Shown: positions 51,951 to 61,342, counted from the first letter of the stretch. The stretch: DNA of 64,000 nt from Aliihoeflea sp052435735 (GCA_052435735.1 JBQVNB010000014.1:1-64000), one strand, 5' to 3'. Made by a program: numbers and translations. Notes: a model not told the origin generated them from the letters alone.

Positions 51951-53369
51951 ATGGCACTGGCAGAACTCGTCGACATCGAACGCAACGAAACCGGCATCGC
52001 GGCGGTGCTTGACGCGCTGGCCGGCCAGTTCGGCGACCGGTTGCAGACCGGCCGGGCCATTCGCGAACAGCATGCCCACTCGACGAGCTACATTCCCGCC
52101 CAGCTTCCCGACGGCGTGGTCTTCGCCGAGAGCGAGGCGGATGTACAGGCCGTCGTGCGGCTGTGCGCGGCCCATCGCGTGCCCGTGATCGCGTTCGGCA
52201 CCGGCACTTCGCTCGAAGGTCACGTCAATGCGCCCGGCGGCGGGATATCGCTCGACCTGTCGCGCATGAACCGCGTGACCACCGTCAATGCCGAGGATCT
52301 CGACTGCACGGTCGAGCCCGGCGTCACGCGCGAGGACCTCAACACGCACCTTCGCGATACCGGCCTGTTCTTCCCGATCGATCCCGGCGCCAATGCCAGC
52401 CTCGGCGGCATGGCATCGACCCGCGCCTCGGGCACCAATGCCGTGCGCTACGGCACGATGCGCGACAACGTCATTTCCCTTCGCGCCGTCATGCCGGACG
52501 GGCGCATCGTCCAGACCGGCCGGCGGGCGCGCAAATCCTCGGCCGGCTACGACCTGACGCGTCTCCTGATCGGCGCCGAAGGCACGCTCGGCATCATCAC
52601 CTCGCTGACGCTGAAGCTCTACGGCATCCCGCAGGCGATTTCCGGCGGCGTTTGCCAGTTTCCCTCCGTCGATGCGGCCTGCCAGGCGGTCATCGCGACG
52701 ATCCAGATGGGTATCCCGGTCGCCCGCATCGAACTCATCAGTGCGCTCGGCATGCGTTCGCTCAACCAGTATTCCAAGCTTTCCTATGCCGAGAGCCCCT
52801 GTCTCTTTCTCGAATTCCACGGTTCCGAATCGGGGGTCGCGGAGCAGGCGGAGCTCTTCGGGCAGATCGCGGACGAGTTCGGCGGCGGGCCGTTCCAGTG
52901 GACCAAGGTCGCCGAGGAGCGCACGAAACTGTGGAAGGCGCGGCACGACGCCTATTGGGCGGGCCTCGCGCTTCGACCCGGCTGCAAGGCGCTGACGACG
53001 GATGTCTGCGTGCCGATCTCGCGGCTTGCCGAATGTATCGGCGAGACCGAGGCCGATATTGCCGAGCACGGCCTCGTCGCCCCCATCGTCGGCCATGTCG
53101 GCGACGGGAATTTCCACGTTCTCGTGCTGGTCGACGGCGAGAACCGGGACGAGATCGCCGCGGCGGAAGCCTTTGTCGGCCGGCTCAACATGCGCGCCAT
53201 CGCCATGGACGGGACATGCACCGGCGAACATGGCGTGGGGCAGGGCAAGGCGGGCTACCTCGTCCACGAACTGGGACCGGGCCTCGACATCATGCGCGCG
53301 ATCAAGACCGCGCTCGACCCCGACAACATCATGAATCCGGGGAAAATCCTGCCGCGCGCGCAATTATGA
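51951..53369 (+). CDS. D-lactate dehydrogenase-like FAD oxidoreductase (GlcD/LDHD family)
   Basis: The 472-residue flavoprotein has an N-terminal FAD_binding_4 domain (about 50-225) with GTGTSLEGHVNAPGGGISLD and ANASLGGMASTRASGTNAVRYG, and a C-terminal FAD-oxidase_C domain with the active-site block GHVGDGNFH and TGEHGVGQGK near the end. It probably oxidises D-lactate or another D-2-hydroxy acid and passes electrons to the respiratory chain or a c-type cytochrome. GGAGGAG precedes the ATG. The substrate is not determined by sequence. Confidence 0.9.
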   Translation: MALAELVDIERNETGIAAVLDALAGQFGDRLQTGRAIREQHAHSTSYIPAQLPDGVVFAESEADVQAVVRLCAAHRVPVIAFGTGTSLEGHVNAPGGGISLDLSRMNRVTTVNAEDLDCTVEPGVTREDLNTHLRDTGLFFPIDPGANASLGGMASTRASGTNAVRYGTMRDNVISLRAVMPDGRIVQTGRRARKSSAGYDLTRLLIGAEGTLGIITSLTLKLYGIPQAISGGVCQFPSVDAACQAVIATIQMGIPVARIELISALGMRSLNQYSKLSYAESPCLFLEFHGSESGVAEQAELFGQIADEFGGGPFQWTKVAEERTKLWKARHDAYWAGLALRPGCKALTTDVCVPISRLAECIGETEADIAEHGLVAPIVGHVGDGNFHVLVLVDGENRDEIAAAEAFVGRLNMRAIAMDGTCTGEHGVGQGKAGYLVHELGPGLDIMRAIKTALDPDNIMNPGKILPRAQL

Positions 53370-53484
53370 GCGCTCAATTCGGGTTTGCCACTGTATCGAC
53401 GCGGACAAGCCGTTAAAGTCGGTTCCACGAGGATATCTGAGCGGGAGCGGATCGCTGGCGCGCCTCTTTGTCATTATCGGCGGT

Positions 53485-56400
53485 TTGATCGTGCTGGCGC
53501 TGTCGGTCGCGCTGGTCGGGCCGTTCTTCGTAAACTGGACGTCGTATCGCGCCGATTTCGAGCGTGAGGCGAGCCGTATCCTCGGGCGTGAGGTCACGGT
53601 TAAGGGCGAGGCCAGTGCGCGTCTCCTGCCGTTTCCCTCCGTCACCTTCGCCAATGTCTCGGTCGCGGGGGGGCCGGGCGGCGAGCCCGCGATGCAGGTC
53701 GAAACCTTCTCGATGGACGCCGAACTCGCACCCTTCCTGCGCGGCGAAATCCTGATCTTCGACATGCGGCTCGTACGGCCGATCATGACCGTCGAACTCG
53801 ACGAGGAGGGCGGTCTCGACTGGATCGAGCGCCCCGGCGGCGATGCCGTCCGGCAGGTCACGTTCGAGAACATTTCCGTCGAGGATGGCGAGCTGCGTCT
53901 CTTCCATCGCAAGAGCGAACGGCTGCATCGGGTGTCGAACCTCGATGCCCGGATTTCCGCCCAGACCCTTGCCGGTCCCTGGCGGCTCGACGGGACCGGT
54001 GCCGTCGACGGGGTGCCGACCTCGATCGGACTTTCGACCGGTACGTTCGAGAACGACGCGATCCGCGTTCGCCTGCGCGCATCGCCTTTTGGCTCGCCAT
54101 TCCTGGTCGAAACCGACGGAAATGCCCGGATTTTGGACGGAAAAGCCGTCTATTCGGGCCAGTTTCGCGCCGAAATGGTCGAGAACCGGCCCGAAAATCA
54201 GGCCTCCGCGCCGGTTTCACCCCATCGCGTGACCGGAAATTTCGAAATCGACCACGATGCGCTCGACATTCCGGAGTTCACCTACCAGACCGGTCCGGCC
54301 GACAATCCCTACATCGCCAGCGGCCGCGGCGGGCTCGATTTCGGCGTCGACCCCCGCTTCTTCATCGCCGCGGACGGCGCGCAGATTCGGCTCGACGAAG
54401 GGAGCGAACCGGGGACGGCCAGCCTCGAAACGCGCCTTGCCGGGATCGAGCGCCTGCTCGCCGCCTTGCCGAAACCTTCGGTAGCCGGGACGATCGAGGT
54501 CAATCTGCCGGCTCTCGTTGCGGGCGATACGACGATCCGCGATCTGACGTTGAATGCCGAGCCATCGCAAACCGGTTGGAAAATCAACAATTTGCGCGCG
54601 CTTCTTCCGGGCCGTTCGACCATCGAGGCGAGTGGCGATCTGGTGGCGACGGACGGGTTGCAGTTCGACGGCGAACTGCTCGTCGCGGTTAACCAGCCCT
54701 CCGGCTTCGCGACCTGGCTCGCGCGCGACGTCGACGATGCGATCCGGCGCCTGCCGCCCGGCGGCTTCAACGCGCAGGTCGCGCTGTCGCGCGAGCGCCA
54801 GTCTTTCCGCGATCTCGAGCTTGCGCTCGGCGGCGCGGTGTTCCGCGGCGAGATCGACAGTGCGACGCCCGCCGACATGCGCCCGTCGCTGCGCGTCGCG
54901 CTCGACGGCGACCGGCTCGATCTTCCCGCCATGCGCGCCTTTGCCTCGCTCTTCGTCAGCGAAACGGGTACGGCCCGCCTTGAGGAGCGCGACGTCGACA
55001 TCGACTTGAAGGCCGGGCCGGTGACGTTCGACGGGCTGGAGGCGGGGACGCTCGATACGGCGGTCCGGTTGCGGCAAGGCCAGATCGAGGTGGACCGGCT
55101 GGCGATCGGCGATCTTGCGGGCGCCAATGTCAGCGCGACCGCCTCGCTGCACGGCCTTGGCGAGACGCCGACCGGCCATGTCGACGCTTCTGTCATCGCG
55201 GTCGATCTGGCGCCGCTGGTCGACGCGCTCGCGGCGCGTTTTCCCGACAATCGGGTGCTGGCGGGGCTATCGGCCCGCGCCGGTGCCTATCCCGGTCTTC
55301 TCGAAGATGCCGAGCTCGATCTCGTCGCCAGCGCCGTCGAGGGCGAAGGCGGCGCGGTCAGCGCCAATGGCAGCGTTGGCGGCAGCGCGCTGCAGATGAC
55401 GCTGACGAGCGCGCGAACCGATCGGCCGATCGCCGACCTGCCGATCAATCTCAACTTCACCTGGCGCAACGACGAACCGGCCGCGCTCTACGCGCTGGCC
55501 GGCATTCCGGGCCTGCCGCTCGGCTTCGTCGGGCCGGCGGAGGTCACCGGGCGGGTGGTCGGAGAGCTTTCGCGCGGCGCTGAAGCTTCGGTCGGACTGC
55601 GCGGCGAAGGGCTCGATGCCGCCTTCGACGGTTCCTTGCAACTCGACGCCTCGGATGTGGCGGTCCAGGGGTCGCTGGCGCTCGACGCCGACGATCTTTC
55701 GGGCTGGCTGGCGACGGCGGGGGTCTCGCTTCCCGGCATGACGGCCGGTCTCCCTTTCGACATCCGCACCGGCATCGACGTCGAGGACGGGCTCGTCGTC
55801 CTGTCCGGCATCAGCGGAACGGCGCTCGATCAGGTCTTGAGCGGCGATCTCAACATCGACATGCGCGATGGTCGCCCCCATCTGGCCGGTGCGCTCGACA
55901 TGCCGCAGATCGACCTTGGCTGGCTGGCCTCGCTGGTGGTCGGCGAGGCGGCGCTTGCGGACGGGGCGGTGCCTTTCGAAGCGGCGCCGACCAGCCTCTT
56001 CACCGCCAATCTCGACCTGACGGCCGGCCGCGCCGAGATCGGACCGGAATCGCTGACGGACATGTCGGGTGAATTGCGGTTCGGCCCCGAGGGTCTGCGG
56101 CTGAACGGGCTGAGCGGCTCGATTGCCGGTGGCGGGTTGCGCGGCTTTGCCGAACTCGCCAACAATTCGGGAACGGCGCTCTTCCAGGCGCAACTGGCGT
56201 TGACCGGCGGGTCCCTGTCGGACGCGCTCAACCAGCCGGCGCTTGCCGGCAATTTCGACCTTTCGGCGGTCGCAAGTTCGAACGGGCGCACGCTCGATAC
56301 GATGATGAGCGCGCTGTCGGGCACCGTCAGTCTCGACCTGCCGCAACTCGCCATTCACGGTCTCGACGGCGGAGCCTTTGCGGACCTCATTGCCGAAGCG

Positions 56401-57282
56401 GACCGGATCGGCCGCGACATCGATGAGGATGCGACGCAGGCTTTCGCACCTGGCATCATCGGCAAGGGCGTGTTCGAGGCGCGGACCGGCGAGATCGCCC
56501 TGTCGATGGCCGGCGGACAGTTGCGCGCCCCGCCGATCCGCCTCGAAGGCGCGGGGGCGGATGTGAGCGCGGATGTGCGCGCCGACCTGACGCGCGGCAG
56601 CGTGTCAGTCGATGCTCTCGTCTCCTACGAGGCCGGCGACGAGGAACTGGTCGGGTCAGAGCCCGCGGTGCGGATTTTCGTCGAAGGTCCCCCAAGCGCT
56701 CCGGACATCCGTTTCGACACCCAGCCGCTCGCCCAGTTCCTGACGCAGCGCGCGCTCGAGATCGAGCAGGCGCGTGTCGAGGCGATGCAGGCGAGCCTTC
56801 TCGAGGCGCAGCGCCTGCGCCGCGAGAACCGCTATTTCGCCGCCCGCGAGCAGGAGCGCCTGCAACGGATCGAAGAGCGCCGTCGCGAGGAGGCTGAGAC
56901 CTTCCTGCGGGAAGAAGCGGCGCGCGTGGCGCGCGAGGCGGCCGAGGAGGACGAGCGACGGGCGGCCGAAGCCGCGCGGGCGGCAGAGGAAGCCGAGCGA
57001 CTGGCGCAGGAAGAGGCGGCGCGCCGCGCTGAAGAGGCGGAGCGCGTTCGGCGCGCTGCCGAAGAGGCCGAGGAAGCCGCGCGGCGGCAGGAGCAGCAGT
57101 CGAACGAGACGGATGCGTTCCGGCTCGATGTCGAGCGCTTCCTGCAACAGGACGGGGCTTTCGACACCGCGCCGCCTGCGCCGACGCCCGCCCCGGCGCC
57201 TCCTGCGCCTGCAGGCGCGGACATCTTTCGCCCCGAGAACCTGACGATCGACGGGCTGCTCGGCCGCGACGGGCTCTACTGA
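53485..57282 (+). CDS. Large AsmA-family protein with charged coiled-coil tail
   Basis: From the TTG at 53485 the protein is 1265 residues. It opens with a membrane anchor and NWTSYRADFEREASRILGRE, the AsmA N-terminal signature, runs through repeated beta-rich segments to an AsmA_2-like end (about residue 1100), then a 120-residue Arg/Glu/Ala coiled coil, a Pro/Ala stretch and a short tail. AsmA-like proteins form bridge-like channels moving lipids between membranes; that role is by analogy. No ATG fits. Homologous N-termini (M-A-R-L-type before the hydrophobic run) suggest that translation begins upstream, at CTG 53455 (GGGAG 7 bases before) or CTG 53437. The true start is open. Confidence 0.88.
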   Translation: MIVLALSVALVGPFFVNWTSYRADFEREASRILGREVTVKGEASARLLPFPSVTFANVSVAGGPGGEPAMQVETFSMDAELAPFLRGEILIFDMRLVRPIMTVELDEEGGLDWIERPGGDAVRQVTFENISVEDGELRLFHRKSERLHRVSNLDARISAQTLAGPWRLDGTGAVDGVPTSIGLSTGTFENDAIRVRLRASPFGSPFLVETDGNARILDGKAVYSGQFRAEMVENRPENQASAPVSPHRVTGNFEIDHDALDIPEFTYQTGPADNPYIASGRGGLDFGVDPRFFIAADGAQIRLDEGSEPGTASLETRLAGIERLLAALPKPSVAGTIEVNLPALVAGDTTIRDLTLNAEPSQTGWKINNLRALLPGRSTIEASGDLVATDGLQFDGELLVAVNQPSGFATWLARDVDDAIRRLPPGGFNAQVALSRERQSFRDLELALGGAVFRGEIDSATPADMRPSLRVALDGDRLDLPAMRAFASLFVSETGTARLEERDVDIDLKAGPVTFDGLEAGTLDTAVRLRQGQIEVDRLAIGDLAGANVSATASLHGLGETPTGHVDASVIAVDLAPLVDALAARFPDNRVLAGLSARAGAYPGLLEDAELDLVASAVEGEGGAVSANGSVGGSALQMTLTSARTDRPIADLPINLNFTWRNDEPAALYALAGIPGLPLGFVGPAEVTGRVVGELSRGAEASVGLRGEGLDAAFDGSLQLDASDVAVQGSLALDADDLSGWLATAGVSLPGMTAGLPFDIRTGIDVEDGLVVLSGISGTALDQVLSGDLNIDMRDGRPHLAGALDMPQIDLGWLASLVVGEAALADGAVPFEAAPTSLFTANLDLTAGRAEIGPESLTDMSGELRFGPEGLRLNGLSGSIAGGGLRGFAELANNSGTALFQAQLALTGGSLSDALNQPALAGNFDLSAVASSNGRTLDTMMSALSGTVSLDLPQLAIHGLDGGAFADLIAEADRIGRDIDEDATQAFAPGIIGKGVFEARTGEIALSMAGGQLRAPPIRLEGAGADVSADVRADLTRGSVSVDALVSYEAGDEELVGSEPAVRIFVEGPPSAPDIRFDTQPLAQFLTQRALEIEQARVEAMQASLLEAQRLRRENRYFAAREQERLQRIEERRREEAETFLREEAARVAREAAEEDERRAAEAARAAEEAERLAQEEAARRAEEAERVRRAAEEAEEAARRQEQQSNETDAFRLDVERFLQQDGAFDTAPPAPTPAPAPPAPAGADIFRPENLTIDGLLGRDGLY

Positions 57283-57506
57283 CCGGCGATCCCGCGCCGT
57301 TTCAGTTCATCGAGCACAAAAAGGCGAAGGGCCGATGAGAGGTTCGTTCGACGATCGCGGGTCGCGTCCACCTGCGCCACCAAAGCGGCGAGCGACATGG
57401 ATTCTTCGCCCGCCAGCCGGTTCAGTTCTTCGAAGAAGGCGTCTTCCAGGGAAATGCTGGTGCGATGACCGCGGATCGACATCGAGCGCTTGACGATGCC
57501 GCTCAT
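57276..57506 (-). CDS. Ribbon-helix-helix domain protein
   Basis: The 76-residue protein has the RHH pattern: a strand GHRTSISLEDAFF, then two helices (LNRLAGEESMSLAALVAQV and NLSSALRLFVLDELKRR). It resembles the RHH_4 family common in alphaproteobacteria, usually annotated as an aryl-sulfate sulfotransferase-like or DNA-binding protein of unknown target. It overlaps the DUF4169 gene by 4 bases upstream and the convergent AsmA gene by 7 bases at its end. No toxin partner is adjacent. Confidence 0.85.
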   Translation of the reverse strand: MSGIVKRSMSIRGHRTSISLEDAFFEELNRLAGEESMSLAALVAQVDATRDRRTNLSSALRLFVLDELKRRGIAGQ

Positions 57507-57691
57507 TCGTCCGCTTCGGATGTCAGGCGATGCGCGTCGAGATGGGCATCTCGCGCGGTTTCCTCGGCCTGCTGAACCTTGCGTTCGGCAAGGGTGCGGC
57601 CGTGTTTGAGGCGGTTCGCCTCTGCGGTGGCGGCGTCGTCGTCCCGCTTGCGGCGCTTTCGCGCCTGCCGGAGATTGACGACTTCGCCCAT
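57503..57691 (-). CDS. DUF4169 family small protein
   Basis: The 62-residue protein begins MGEVVNLRQARKRRKRD, the DUF4169 signature, and continues as a very charged helix (EANRLKHGRTLAERK, then AHRLTSEADE). The function is unknown. It starts 2 bases after the sspB stop and overlaps the RHH gene by 4 bases, so the three form a translationally coupled unit. The association with sspB is, from memory, frequent in rhizobia. Confidence 0.85.
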   Translation of the reverse strand: MGEVVNLRQARKRRKRDDDAATAEANRLKHGRTLAERKVQQAEETARDAHLDAHRLTSEADE

Positions 57692-57693
57692 CG

Positions 57694-58242
57694 CTACTTC
57701 TTGCGGAAGGAATCGAGGGAGACGACCTGGGCGCTTCCCTTGTCGCCGGTCTTTTCACCCGCTTCGTCGTCCTTCGCGGCCAGTTCGAGCTTCTCGGCCT
57801 TCTTGACGGCGGCAGGCTTCTTCGGCGCGGCCGCGACGGGCTTGATCTCCGCGACCGGCTCCGGCTCGATCTCCGGCGCATCTTCCGCGCGCACGTCGAA
57901 TTCGAGCTCGAAATTGACCGACGGATCGTAGAAGCCGCGCACGGCGGAGAACGGGATTTCCAGCTTTTCCGGAACGTCGGCGAAGGAAAGGCCGACCTCG
58001 AAACCGGTGTCGGTCACCTTCAGGTCCCAGTACTGGAACTGGACGACGATCGTCATCTGGTCGGGATAGCGCTCGCGCAGGCGGCTCGATATCCGCACGC
58101 CCGGCGCACGCGTCAGGAAGGTGATGAAGAAGTGGTGATTGCCGGGCAGGCCGGTCTTCGCCACTTCCGACAGAACCTTGCGCATGACGCCGCGAAGCGC
58201 CTCCTGCGCGAGGATGTCGTAGCGGATCAAGTCTTCGGCCAT
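57694..58242 (-). CDS. sspB: ClpXP adaptor SspB, alphaproteobacterial type
   Basis: The 182-residue protein starts MAEDLIRYDILAQEALRG, the alpha-type SspB signature; HHFFITFLTRAPGV and DLKVTDTGFEVGLSF follow in the tag-binding beta domain (to about residue 115). After an acidic, Pro/Ala-rich linker the end is VVSLDSFRKK, the short peptide that docks on ClpX. SspB grips ssrA-tagged proteins and hands them to ClpXP. The gene lies about 0.7 kb downstream of ssrA on the same strand. A longer upstream frame adds basic residues without support. Confidence 0.93.
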   Translation of the reverse strand: MAEDLIRYDILAQEALRGVMRKVLSEVAKTGLPGNHHFFITFLTRAPGVRISSRLRERYPDQMTIVVQFQYWDLKVTDTGFEVGLSFADVPEKLEIPFSAVRGFYDPSVNFELEFDVRAEDAPEIEPEPVAEIKPVAAAPKKPAAVKKAEKLELAAKDDEAGEKTGDKGSAQVVSLDSFRKK

Positions 58243-58311
58243 TGTTTGCCTGCGCATCCTGAATCGTTTCGTCCTTGGTGTAGTCAAGCTTCAGGCCGAG
58301 GTAAACCGGAT

Positions 58312-58869
58312 TCAGGATTCCGGCGCGGCAGCGCCGATCACCTCGCGGACGAAGGCCACACGCTCGGTGACCGTGCCGAGCGGCAGGCGCACGATTTCGT
58401 AGCCGAATTCTCGATAGGCGGGCTCGACGGCGTCGCTCGTGGCGGCGGCTTCCTGCGGGCTCTGGTCGCGTTCGCCGTCGTTGCGGTAGATCTGCGGCCA
58501 GTGCGGCGCGACGAAGACGATCGGGTTGTAGCGCAGGCGCCGCGCGGCGGTGATGAAATGTGCGGGCACCGGCTGGTTCATCAGGCGCAGATAGCCGACG
58601 AGGTCGGGAATGCCGCGATCGAACAGGACGGGACCGGCATGGCGCCGGGCTTCCTCGTGATTGCGCATGTCGAAGGCGAGCATCAGTTCGGCGAAGAAGA
58701 GCGGGTCGTCGCCGCGCGGAGAGGCGTCGACGGCCTGCCGCGCCCTGATGATGGAGCGCCCGGCCTCGGGCATCGTGGCAAGGCCTTCGCTTGCAAGGGC
58801 GGAGATCAGCGTCGACTTGCCGGTTCCCGGTCCCCCCGTGAAGACGAAAAAGCGATCCGTTTCAGTCAT
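58312..58869 (-). CDS. NadR-like AAA ATPase (AAA_28)
   Basis: The 185-residue protein has a Walker A FTGGPGTGKST near the start, a LFDRGIPD block typical of NMN-kinase-like P-loop proteins, and a Walker B-like IVFVAPHWPQIYRND stretch. It is probably a small-molecule kinase or ATPase; the substrate is unknown. The start at 58869 (MTETDRFF) is preferred because GAGGAC lies about 5 bases upstream; a longer frame starts in the tmRNA spacer. It lies between ssrA and sspB on the same strand. Confidence 0.82.
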   Translation of the reverse strand: MTETDRFFVFTGGPGTGKSTLISALASEGLATMPEAGRSIIRARQAVDASPRGDDPLFFAELMLAFDMRNHEEARRHAGPVLFDRGIPDLVGYLRLMNQPVPAHFITAARRLRYNPIVFVAPHWPQIYRNDGERDQSPQEAAATSDAVEPAYREFGYEIVRLPLGTVTERVAFVREVIGAAAPES

Positions 58870-58944
58870 CTGTCCTCGCTTCATGGCAAAGAGAATCATC
58901 TGCGGGGGCACGCAGCGACAAAGGGACAGGAGAGGGAGGAGAAG

Positions 58945-59275
58945 TGGAGGTTTCTGTTGCCAGGTACCTCCGAACCCCGCCTAAAGGTGCGAACCCATAG
59001 GGCTTGATTTGAAGCTATCGCACCGCATTAAGCGGCGAGACGTGCTTCCGCATAGTTGTCGTTTGCAACTACTATTGTAGCCCGATGACGGTGGTACAAT
59101 GCCGGGTACAGCGTGCTGTCTTTCAACGTCCGTCGATCCCATTTCACCCCCATCAGCAGCCCGTCCGACAGAAATGTCGCGCGGGCGGGTTCCTGGTGGA
59201 GGTGGCGGTTTCGAAACCGCGTCCGGTCCATCTATTGCACAGTCGGTTTAGCACCATAGCCGCCTTGCGACGGCA
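58945..59275 (-). ncRNA. ssrA: Circularly permuted two-piece tmRNA
   Basis: On the minus strand the acceptor piece comes first: T arm GCGGTTTCGAAACCGC, then CACCTCC and CCA ending at 59194. A spacer follows, then the coding piece starting at 59151 with GGGGGTGAAATGGGATCGAC. GGGGGTG pairs with CACCTCC as a 7-bp acceptor stem (one G-T pair). The tag frame, GCA at 59066 to TAA at 59028, encodes ANDNYAEARLAA, a typical rhizobial tag. A helix GGTGCGA/TTCGCACC follows the stop, and a hairpin GGAGGT-ACCTCC closes the 3' region near 58946. The order is the reverse of one-piece tmRNA, as in Caulobacter. Exact ends are estimates. Confidence 0.95.
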
Positions 59276-59280
59276 CTTCA

Positions 59281-59309
59281 GAGATAGGCGCTTGCGACCC
59301 GGTTTGCAA
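59281..59309 (-). promoter_or_regulatory. Probable ssrA promoter
   Basis: On the minus strand TTGCAA (59309-59304), 17 bases, TATCTC (59286-59281). It lies just upstream of the estimated tmRNA 5' end and 7 bases from the crcB stop at 59316. Confidence 0.55.
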
Positions 59310-59315
59310 GACGGA

Positions 59316-59699
59316 TCATGGTTTGCGCGGCGCGCCCATCCGCCAGCCCAGCGCGGCGCCGCCGAGCCACAGCACGAGCGAGGCGGCGACGTAGATCGCG
59401 GCCATCGCGTGCCGGCCATCCTGGATGAAAATCAGCGTTTCCAGACTGAATATAGAAAAGGTGGTGAAGCCGCCGCAAAAGCCGGCGAGCCAGAAGGCGC
59501 TCGCGGTTGGGCCGAGCGCACCGGCCGCCTCGCGCCGGGCCAAGAGCGCGATGAGGAAGGAGCCGGCGACGTTTGCAACCAGCGTTCCGGCCGGGAAGTG
59601 CGCGCCGAGCATGGCCAAGGCCGCAACCGAGACGAGGTAGCGCGCGAGGGAGCCGAGCGCGGCGCCGATGGCGACCGCAAAGAGCAGACGTGCGTTCAT
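59316..59699 (-). CDS. crcB: CrcB/Fluc fluoride channel subunit 2
   Basis: The 127-residue four-helix protein exports fluoride passively as a dual-topology dimer. GALGSLARYLV, PAGTLVANVAGSFLIA and GFCGGFTTFSIFSLET are the Fluc landmarks (Asn in the pore, TTFS in helix 3 break with the Phe box). It overlaps a second crcB gene by 4 bases; paired genes usually give antiparallel heterodimers. No fluoride riboswitch is seen upstream. Confidence 0.92.
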   Translation of the reverse strand: MNARLLFAVAIGAALGSLARYLVSVAALAMLGAHFPAGTLVANVAGSFLIALLARREAAGALGPTASAFWLAGFCGGFTTFSIFSLETLIFIQDGRHAMAAIYVAASLVLWLGGAALGWRMGAPRKP

Positions 59700-60067
59700 G
59701 CGGCGAGCCAGAAGCCGAGCACGGCGGCGGCTATGCCGATGAGGAGGGAGAGCGCGACATTGGCGGCCGCGCGGCCGGGCTTTCCAGCGTGGACCAGCGA
59801 CAGGGTTTGAAGGGAAAAGGACGAGACGGTGGTGTAGCTGCCGAGGAAACCGATGATGGCGAGCTGCCAGATTCGCAGGTCGGGCGAGGGGGTAAAGTGT
59901 CCGGCCGCGACCCCGATCAGGAAGGCGCCGGTAGCGTTGACCACGAGCGTGCCCCACGGAAAATCGGGGCCGTACCGCCGCGCGACGAAGCCTGCGACGG
60001 TGACGCGCGCGACGCCTCCGGCCGCTCCGCCCGCGGCCACGAGCGCCAGACTCATCGCATCGACCAT
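59696..60067 (-). CDS. crcB: CrcB/Fluc fluoride channel subunit 1
   Basis: The 123-residue protein is a second Fluc subunit, with GGAAGGVARVTVAGF, PWGTLVVNATGAFLIG and GFLGSYTTVSSFSLQT. It differs clearly from the other copy (TTVSS against TTFSI), as expected for partners that form a heterodimer in opposite orientations. AAGGATCG precedes the ATG at 60067. It is the first gene of the pair. Confidence 0.92.
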   Translation of the reverse strand: MVDAMSLALVAAGGAAGGVARVTVAGFVARRYGPDFPWGTLVVNATGAFLIGVAAGHFTPSPDLRIWQLAIIGFLGSYTTVSSFSLQTLSLVHAGKPGRAAANVALSLLIGIAAAVLGFWLAA

Positions 60068-60165
60068 GTTTCGATCCTTGCCCCACCTCCCTTTGGGTTA
60101 TCTTGACAGCCGCGCTTTGTGAAGCCAACCAAGCAGCGGGGGGCGATGGTCAGGGAGACGGGTCG

Positions 60166-60477
60166 ATGGACGACCATCTTGCCGACGTCCGCCGCTACGA
60201 TCCGACGGCCGACGCGGAGGCGATCGAGCGGATCGTCAAGCATCTGGGCGTGGCGCTCCGGAACCCGCAATCGCTGCATATCAAGGCGCTCGATGCCAAG
60301 CACGCGGCCAGGCTGCGCGAGAAATGGTGCGGCAGGAAGCTCGGCTGCACCGACCGCGAGCGCGCCGACCTCGCCATCGAAATGGCCGACCTCGCCATGG
60401 GCGCGGATGCCGAACGCAAGCGCGTGACGTTCTACTATCTGGTGGCCAAGCAGCTCGGGCGGCTCGATGCCTTGTGA
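60166..60477 (+). CDS. DUF2853 family protein
   Basis: The 103-residue helical protein has the DUF2853 pattern: DHLADVRRYDPTADAEAIERIVKHLG, then REKWCGRKLG, and the end KRVTFYYLVAKQLGRL. The function is unknown and there is no membrane segment. GGGAGACGGGTCG precedes the ATG at 60166. It is divergent from the crcB pair with a 98-base gap. Confidence 0.9.
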   Translation: MDDHLADVRRYDPTADAEAIERIVKHLGVALRNPQSLHIKALDAKHAARLREKWCGRKLGCTDRERADLAIEMADLAMGADAERKRVTFYYLVAKQLGRLDAL

Positions 60478-60547
60478 AAAGCGGTGATTGGCAGGTGTCG
60501 CGACCCGCGCGTTGCGATAGGGTGGGGCGACTTCAAGGCGGTGATGC

Positions 60548-61341
<794 letters not shown>

Positions 61342-61342
<1 letters not shown>

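Noticed and set aside
59028..59231. A 67-codon minus-strand protein ending in ANDNYAEARLAA
   Set aside because: Only the last 12 codons are translated, as the tmRNA tag; the rest is the RNA body.
60068..60165. A fluoride riboswitch before the crcB pair
   Set aside because: A GGCGATGG string is present at 60140 but on the plus strand, pointing away from crcB, and the rest of the conserved fold is missing.
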